A DNA stretch of 26,992 nt from Ochromonadaceae sp. CCMP2298 (Eukaryota > Sar > Synurophyceae > Ochromonadales > Ochromonadaceae), in contig MU633722.1 of the NCBI GenBank assembly GCA_026770595.1, positions 1 to 26,992 of the forward strand. The letters run 5' to 3'. Under the pieces are notes generated by a model. The model was given only the letters and a program-made list of their open reading frames with translations, searched no databases and was not told where the DNA came from. The translations under genes and the position numbers were made by a program. Shown here piece by piece: positions 21,500 through 26,992 of the stretch; position 1 is the first letter of the stretch, and every line of letters starts with the position of its first letter.

Positions 21500-21962
21500 G
21501 CTGTCTGAGATCTGAGGTCACAAGTAAATCTGCAACTTGCAACTCGAAAAGCTCTCCGTACTCTGTAACCCTCTACTCTGCGCGATGCGCTAGCCAGCTG
21601 GACCACAGGGTTGGCGGAACAAGAGCAAGGGCTGCAAAGTGGCAGGTTCTATTTTCTCTTGCTCTGTTAACAAGCTCACCACAACTGAAATGATCCCCTT
21701 TGTTTTTGGAGGTGATGTTGAATGAATTTTTTAGCCACACAGAAATTGGCGTCCGTATTATAGGTCTGTATAATTAATGCGCCTCTATTTGTGAAACAAG
21801 CATTTTTTTGGATATTTTGGTGAAGGATTTTGGGGAAGAGGGGAATGATTATCTTACACACAACTAAACTCATTCTCAGCTCACGGATCGCAGAAATTGA
21901 TCTCGTGCAGTAATTTCGTCCCGAGGGCGGAACAGGGGTCTTTCTGGACCGAGGGTTTTAGT

Positions 21963-22021
21963 GAGAGCCGAGGTTTGCCAAGCCCAAGGGCGCAGCCCGA
22001 GGGCGGAAAACCTCGGCTCTC
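21963..22021. mobile_element. 59-bp element with perfect 14-bp terminal inverted repeats
   Basis: GAGAGCCGAGGTTT at the left is the exact inverse complement of AAACCTCGGCTCTC at the right. The GC-rich centre contains two GCCC(A/G)AGGGC mini-hairpins. The sequence CCCGAGGGCGGAA also occurs just upstream near 21922. No clear target-site duplication is visible. It may be a miniature inverted-repeat element or a structured RNA/terminator element. Confidence 0.6.
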
Positions 22022-22435
22022 GAGATTTTTATGCCGAGAGAGAAACGATATAAATATAATATCTATATAAATATCGATATAATAATTGTTTCCCTATATA
22101 TCTTGTATATTTGTTATTTATGTTGTGCTGAGATTCGGTCGGAATACCAACCGTCCTGCGGTGATTAATAATTATGAAACGCAAAGATCCCAAATCATAA
22201 ATTGATAATTTTTTTAAGAGACATAAAAAATCACCTTGAAGTGATGGGTGTTGAACGCGGTAGATGCCAGTACTTGCGGGCTAGCAGATATTCAAAAAAA
22301 AATGTTCAGATGCCGGAGTTTGTTAATTTTTAACTTATGCACTACGGTGGGAACCACAGAATCGAGGGAATCAGGGGAAAAGGAAATCGGGGAACAGCCA
22401 TAGGGGCTTAGTCCATTGTCTCTGCCAGTGTCGGG

Positions 22436-22558
22436 GACAGGGTACGGAGTACAGGGTACAGGTATGGGGTACAGGGTACAGGGTACAGGGTACAGGGTAC
22501 GGGGTACGGCGTAAAAAGGTACAGGGTGCTGGGTGCTGGGTGCAGGGTGCTGGGTATT
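22436..22558. repeat. GGGTACA / GGGTGCT minisatellite
   Basis: Seven-base units GGGTACA, then GGGTGCT and GGGTGCA, repeat with small variations. Confidence 0.9.
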
Positions 22559-22715
22559 AGGGACAAAGGTCCGCAAAGAGTGGGTATGTGGGGTGGGTGG
22601 GTGGAGAGAATGGGGTGAACCCCCCTCCCAGAGCACAGAGGGTAGAGAGTAGAGAGTGTTTAACCCACTTAGCGAAAGGGGTTTTAAACCCTATTCCCAC
22701 TAAGAATAAGGGTTT

Positions 22716-25462
22716 TTAACCCTCCTCCTCCTCGTCCTCGTCCTCGTCCTCCTCCCCGCTCTCCCCCTCCTCCTCTGCCTCCTGCAGCCAGGTCACGAAG
22801 GGGGCAGCGGCGCCCTTGAGGACCTCTAGCGTATCCAGGCACACCATAGTCTGGGCGCTGTACTCGTTTCTCGTCAGATCCGCAGCCCACTCCAGGAACA
22901 CGTCCTATGGAAACAATAGAGAGGATAAGACATAGATATATATATTACAGAGGGTAGGGCGATAATACTCTTATATATACTTCTACTAAAATTACTATAT
23001 CTACTATTATGTATACTATTATATATAAATATACACAGTACATACCTCCTCCACGAGCTCTTCCTCGAGCAGGTCCTTGAGAACCACTGCGAAGTAGCGA
23101 GCCTGGGTTAAATACACATTACAGTACAGAGAAGGAGGTTTTTAAAGGCAGGTGTGCCAAAGAGAAAGAAAAGATTAAATATATATAATTGTGTTGAGAG
23201 GGATATAAACTACTATATATTATGTATTTCATACTTTTCTATTTACCATATTATACACTATGCTTTATATACTACTTTATAACATACATACTATTAGATA
23301 TTAATGATATACTATAGTACATACCTTCGCGGGGTATTTGGTGCCGCACAGCCACTCGAAGGCCGCAATCAGATGTCTCTGCTGGATTGTCGATGTCGAC
23401 AAAGCACTCAAATATTTCGAGTGCATCCGAATCTCCTTGCGCTCGACAAGTGCATCCGTGAAGAGGGCGCCTGGGTTTAATAGGGGTTATAGAATAGTGG
23501 AGGGTGGATTGAATATGTCAGGGGTGAGGCTTCAATAGGTATGTGTACATAGAGAGGGATATGGTGTACTATGGGAAATGGGTGGGAAATAGCGTACCTA
23601 GCAGGATCAGCACCCTATCGGCAGGTCTCAGGGACGCCATGGTCTGGATGTTGCGCAGCTCGTCCAGCAGGGGGGGGAGCAGGGCAGGGCTGAGGGTTTA
23701 ATAGGAATATTGTGTAAGGAGGGGGTTTATTACACATTATAGTGTTGAAGGAGGGGGTTTAAAGCGTATCATAGAATATAAGGAGGGGGTTAAATGCACA
23801 TAAGTATAGAAGGAGGGGGAGAATAAATATTTAGAAAGAGGGGGGTTATGGGTTTAGGGTAGGGTTTAATAGGTAGGTGTCACATAGAGAAGGAGGGAAA
23901 GGGGTACCTGAGGGTGGGGAAGGGCTCTCTGCCGTCTGCTGCCGCCTGCAGAGAGGGATCGTTATGTCCCAGCCACAGCCGTAGGCGCTCCATGCCCTCC
24001 TCTAGTGGGGTGGGGGGGGGGTAGGGTTAAATTGTATGTTTATGAATATGTTTATGTATACAGGTATGCATAGAAGTATATAGATGTATATTTAGGTATA
24101 GATATAGGTATACACATTTGTATGTATGTATGTATGTGTGTACGTGTATATGTATATGTAAGGTATAGGTATGTATATGTATATATATATATATTTATGA
24201 GTGTGTGTGTGTGGCTGGGGCTCAGACAGCAGATGTTGCCAGTAGGTATACGCATCGGGCTAAGCAGGAACCAGGGTCCCAAAAAGGTTCCCAGGTTCCT
24301 GACAAACGCGTGCTTCCGAGAGGGTTCAGTTCGCAGAACAAACGCGCCCCGAATCTGTACAGTTGATGTGTCATCATGGCCGCCACACATATATGTTTGT
24401 ATGTGTGTATGTATATATATACATACATACATACATATATACATACATACATACATATATAAATACATACATACATACATACATACATATAAATATATAC
24501 ATATATTTACTAATCGAAAAACTCTATGATCGGATACTATATAATCGACTATATAATCGATAGTACGTACCTGCCGCTCTCTCATCACTCTCCTCCTCCC
24601 CCTCCTCCTCCTCCTCCTCACCCCCCTCCTCCACCTCCCCCTTATCCTTCTTTTTCTTCTCGCCCTTCTCCTTCTTTTCTTTTTTTTCCTTCTTGGCTTC
24701 AGGGGTTCCCCCCTTCTCCTCCCCCTCCTGCCCCTCCTTCTCCCCCTTTTCCTTTTTCTCCTTCTTCTTATCCTTTTTGTCCTTCTTCCCGTCCCCTTTA
24801 GAAGCCTCCTTCGCCTTCTTGTGCTGGGCTAGGATGAAGGAGGTAAGCTTATGGTTCATATCGACCGCGTCCTTGGCGCCACAGGCTAGGCACTTTTGGC
24901 TGATGAGGCCTGTAGGTAGGTTTAGAAGGTATAATTGCGATTAAATGGGGGATTTAAGACACATTATAGTAGAGAAGGAGGGGGTTTAATAGGTATATGT
25001 GTTGTATAGAGGGAGGGGGGTTATAATATTATAAATACAATTATATAAACTATGTTATATATAAGTATACATACACTTATTAAATACATAAATTTTATAT
25101 AATATTAACGTACCGTCTTTGATCTTGTAGTGTGTCTCGGGCAGGCGGCAGTTCTTGCACAGTACGAAGTTCTCGATGTACCTCTTCAGGTGGGTCTGCA
25201 GGTCGGTGTCGATGTGTGCCCCGTTCACGATAGCACGGTCTGTGTCCGCCGCATAGGTGGTCTGCGAACCCACCTCGCAGCCGAAGAACTTGGTGATCTC
25301 GGGGGCTTCACGGTTCAGGCTCGAGGCCAGCTCGGATATGTTCACCAGCACGGTCTTGATGCCGTTTCCTCTGCCCTCCACCTTACCGATGAGTCGCGGC
25401 ATCTGGTAGCGGTAGGAGGGATCGTCAACCGGGGTGAGACCCGCAATATTTATGGTCGTCAT
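22716..25462 (-). CDS. EIF5: Eukaryotic translation initiation factor 5 (eIF5)
   Basis: eIF5 is the GTPase-activating protein for eIF2 in the scanning 43S complex and helps select the AUG start codon in the cytosol. Seven coding exons, 25114-25462, 24571-24909, 23908-24001, 23598-23689, 23325-23470, 23046-23102 and 22716-22904, sum to 1266 nt, or 421 residues plus TAA, with phase kept throughout. The N-terminal domain has YRYQMPRLIGKVEGRGNGIK; the Arg in YRYQM aligns with the family's catalytic arginine finger. A zinc ribbon follows with CKNC and CLAC cysteine pairs. Residues about 150-230 form a long Lys/Glu-rich linker. The C-terminal W2 (HEAT) domain includes ADRVLILLGALFTDALVERK and ends in WLQEAEEE and an acidic tail, as in the family. 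The start lies in a CCACCATGA context; an upstream in-frame Met gives no family-like sequence. Gene symbol is by homology. Confidence 0.96.
23690..23907 (-). repeat. Family A tandem units in an eIF5 intron
   Basis: Five or more GGGTTTAATA/GGGTTTAAAG units, 30-45 bp apart, fill the intron between eIF5 exons 23908-24001 and 23598-23689. They have the same sense as in the ferlin gene. The acceptor itself is TATTAAACCCTCAG. Confidence 0.8.
24215..24390 (-). ncRNA. GC-rich, structured island in an eIF5 intron (possible snoRNA or other intronic RNA)
   Basis: The 569-bp intron between exons 24571-24909 and 23908-24001 is AT-rich repeat except for this non-repetitive island. It holds a hairpin with a 12-bp stem (one mismatch) at about 24267-24302 built from CAGGAACC and GGTTCCTG. 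On the transcribed strand there is ATGATGA (24371-24377) and CTGA (24326-24329), matching C and D box consensus in the right order. No terminal stem is obvious. Intronic snoRNAs in translation-factor genes are common, but this call is tentative. Confidence 0.3.
24411..24505. repeat. ACAT tetranucleotide microsatellite
   Basis: Long interrupted (ACAT)n in the eIF5 intron. It creates spurious Tyr/Ile/His-rich open frames on both strands. Confidence 0.9.
24506..24570 (-). repeat. Family B units at the donor of an eIF5 exon
   Basis: On the coding strand the donor GTACGTACTATCG is followed by CGATTATATAG repeats and a GTATCCGATCATAG unit, the same arrangement as in ferlin introns. This shows the family is not limited to one gene. 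Confidence 0.7.
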
Positions 25463-25467
25463 GGTGG

Positions 25468-25646
25468 CTGCAGGAGGGTAATAGGCGAGAAGGAGAGTGA
25501 GATGAGAGGAGGGGAGGCGATAGGAGGCGATGGGAGGAGGGAGTGATAATAGGAGAGGATATAGCATAGGAGGGTATCTGTTATGAGGGCATATATGAGG
25601 AGGGCGAAATGAGGAAGGGGAGAGATGGAGTGAATAAGGGGCTCAC
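25468..25646 (-). other. Predicted 5'UTR intron of eIF5
   Basis: A donor CTAAG|GTGAGC (minus strand, at 25646) and an acceptor CCTCCTGCAG (25468-25477) placed five bases before ATG would splice to CCACCATGA. The interval is rich in CT on the coding strand. RNA data would decide. Confidence 0.5.
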
Positions 25647-26337
25647 CTTAGGGGCTGGGTGGGTGTTCGAATCATACAAGAGTAGTCCGAGAAATGTGTT
25701 CGCGGTTGCGTTGGCTTTGGAATTGCAAGCGTTGTTCCTAGCGCGAGCTAGATTTAAAACAAGAGGTGGTGGTGGTCTTGAAGTACCAGTTCGGGTGATA
25801 GCCCAGAACAGATTGTGAGAGCGGATGGTGTGTGAGACGCAGGAATGTTCAACTGTTCAACCCTTTGCACTGATTATTGGGCTGAGGTCTTGTTTGCACA
25901 CACCACCACCCTTCCTTCTGATGGCAAAACATTGCAGGGACCGGATTTCAAAACCCACAATAATACTGAAAAAAACAACCACAAACTCTATTCAGACACC
26001 CAAATCGGGGTTTTAATGAAAACGGCAATATGTTTTGAAAATGGTCAAGGTTTGTGTAAGTTTGAGTTGCACCATTCAATTGCCAGCGGACGCGGTGAAT
26101 GTGGGTGTTGGAGAGCTGTTGGTGGAGATGGAGTTGGGAAGGTCCAGGTGAACAATTGTTGGATCCCTACTTGTCCTGTGAGCGTGAGCCGAGCAGAAGA
26201 GTGGAGCGTCTGAGAGACGGAGAGAGCAGCAGAGACAGCAACAGAGAGAGATAGACAGAGACAGAGACGGAGACGGAGAGAGAGGCAGAGAGAAAGACAG
26301 CACTCACTCAACCTCAACCTCAACCTCAACATCAACT
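25647..26337. promoter_or_regulatory. Divergent promoter region of eIF5 and the POL5-like gene
   Basis: The two genes start about 0.9 kb apart on opposite strands. The region has mixed composition, with a CTAGCGCGAGCTAG near-palindrome at 25738-25751 and a purine-rich GAGACA/GAGAGA stretch at 26213-26300. Four CTCAAC units lie just before the ATG (26304-26336). No TATA-like element can be assigned with confidence. Confidence 0.45.
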
Positions 26338-26607
26338 ATGTCCAAGGACAAGGCCTTTCTGCAGTTCTTCTGGGACCTGGCGGAGGACGAGGCGGGCCTA
26401 AGGGTGGCGGGGGCGGCCGGGCTGCTGCGCTTTGTGCACACACATCCCGAGGAGCTGCAGTATGCAGTTGGAAGACTGGTGAAAGGGCTGGCCAGTCCCA
26501 GACACAGCGCCAGATTGGGCTTTGCCTCGTGCTTGGCGGGCCTGCTGCAGGCGGAGGAGGGGGTGGATGTGAGGGAGGTGCTGGAGCTGCTGGACGAGAA
26601 CAGCAAG
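26338..26607 (+). CDS. POL5/MYBBP1A-like nucleolar protein, first exon (3'-partial)
   Basis: The exon runs from ATG at 26338 to AAG|GTGAGT at 26607/26608: 90 codons ending in phase 0. The protein begins MSKDKAFLQFFWDLAEDEA and continues through LQYAVGRLVKGLASPRHSAR then LGFASCLAGLL. This matches the N-terminus of the POL5/MYBBP1A family, where FW-LA and RLV-GL-S-R-SARLGF are conserved. Those HEAT-repeat proteins act in the nucleolus in rDNA transcription and ribosome biogenesis; despite the name POL5 is not a functional DNA polymerase. The rest lies beyond the window. The short exon and in-frame start without an upstream Met support the call. Confidence 0.8.
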
Positions 26608-26992
26608 GTGAGTTTAATAGATTATGTGGTATAGAGGAAGGGGGTTGAATACATATATTGTTGGGGGGCAGTAGGTGCAAGGGTGCATATGTGTATAGGT
26701 ACATAGGTGCATAAGTGCATAGCATATTAGCATAGCAGGGTAGTAGCGCATTCACACACGTACTACCACACGTGCTGTACGTACTGTGCACTGTACGTAC
26801 TGTACATCCATCTTACATCCCACCCCCATCTTATATCCTCTCCCCCCTACCTCTCCTCCCCCCTATTTTTCCCTCCCCCCTACTTCCCCACCTCCCTAAC
26901 CCCTACCCCCCTCTCCGTACCCCTACATCCCCCTACCCCCTACCTAACCCCCTATCCCCCCACACCGCACCCCTACCTCCCCACATCCCTCA
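26608..26992 (+). other. First intron of the POL5-like gene (incomplete)
   Basis: The donor GTGAGTTTAATAG is followed by GGGGGTTGAATACATA, a family A unit in the opposite orientation to that seen at acceptors. The last 180 bases are C-rich, with CCCCCTACC-type units and a few T runs. No exon is visible before the window ends. Confidence 0.6.

Larger units (their letters stand above)
21500..22715. other. Intergenic region upstream of ferlin and downstream of eIF5
   Basis: This should hold the ferlin promoter (minus strand, higher coordinates) and the eIF5 3' end. Unlike the introns it has mixed base composition. It contains a 59-bp inverted-repeat element (21963-22021), a short hairpin ATCAC-loop-GTGAT at about 22230-22245 and a minisatellite at 22436-22558. 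The small open frame at 21676-21873 (minus) has no recognisable features. I see no firm gene. Confidence 0.6.

Noticed and set aside
21541-21612. tRNA-like sequence on the minus strand with a perfect box A match (21594-21605) and a box B-like TTCGAGTT
   Set aside because: No cloverleaf can be drawn: the acceptor halves do not pair, and the anticodon stem and loop are wrong. At most it is a decayed tRNA-derived relic.
24052-24621. Long open frames on both strands rich in Tyr, Ile and His
   Set aside because: They are translations of the ACAT microsatellite and of an eIF5 intron. They cross a well-supported splice site.
24526-24801. Plus-strand Pro/Ser-rich open frame
   Set aside because: It is the antisense reading of the Lys/Glu-rich eIF5 linker.
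25130-25546. Plus-strand 138-codon open frame
   Set aside because: It is antisense to the first coding exon of eIF5, which has a clear family match.
25664-25680. Box B-like TGTTCGAATCA suggesting a tRNA
   Set aside because: No box A at a suitable distance and no stems.
26045-26335. Minus-strand Leu/Ser-rich frames over 26076-26335
   Set aside because: They are produced by the purine-rich and CTCAAC repeats in the 5' leader of the POL5-like gene.

Overview
The window is nuclear DNA from an intron-dense, probably free-living unicellular eukaryote. Three of the four genes are cut into many short GC-rich exons separated by AT-rich GT...AG introns averaging about 190 bp, and the fourth (cut off by the window) has a first intron. 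Many introns end in a joined branch-point/acceptor motif of the form TATTAAACCCACAG. Fused branch-point and acceptor motifs are known from metamonads such as Trichomonas and Giardia, so an intron-rich fornicate-like metamonad is one guess. I cannot name the species from this sequence.

Layout. (1) Positions 61-2108, plus strand: the 3' part of a five-exon membrane protein resembling an amino-acid permease (AAAP/SLC38 type). (2) Positions 2109-3174: a convergent intergenic stretch with short repeats and no firm gene. (3) Positions 3175-21499, minus strand: a complete ferlin gene. I resolved 65 coding exons by splice sites and phase. They sum to 6030 nt (2009 codons plus stop), with serial C2 domains and a C-terminal membrane anchor. 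(4) Positions 21500-22715: an intergenic stretch with a 59-bp inverted-repeat element and a GGGTACA-type minisatellite. (5) Positions 22716-25462, minus strand: complete translation factor eIF5. Its seven coding exons sum to 1266 nt (421 codons plus stop), and there is a likely 5'UTR intron. (6) Positions 25647-26337: the divergent promoter region. (7) Position 26338 onward, plus strand: first exon of a POL5/MYBBP1A-like nucleolar protein that runs out of the window.

The genes do not form a pathway. eIF5 (start-codon selection) and the POL5-like gene (ribosome biogenesis) are divergently arranged housekeeping genes. The ferlin (calcium-dependent membrane fusion and repair) and the permease converge at their 3' ends.

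The main interest is the introns. Two short repeat families recur at intron ends in several genes, partly as terminal inverted repeats: family A, GTGGGTTTAATA / TATTAAACCCAC, and family B, based on TAGTATCCGATTA. Spliced junctions often read AG|GT. Several introns carry decayed copies of the neighbouring exon's end, and one carries a clear tandem-duplication footprint across both splice sites. Together this looks like introner-type intron gain still visible in the sequence.
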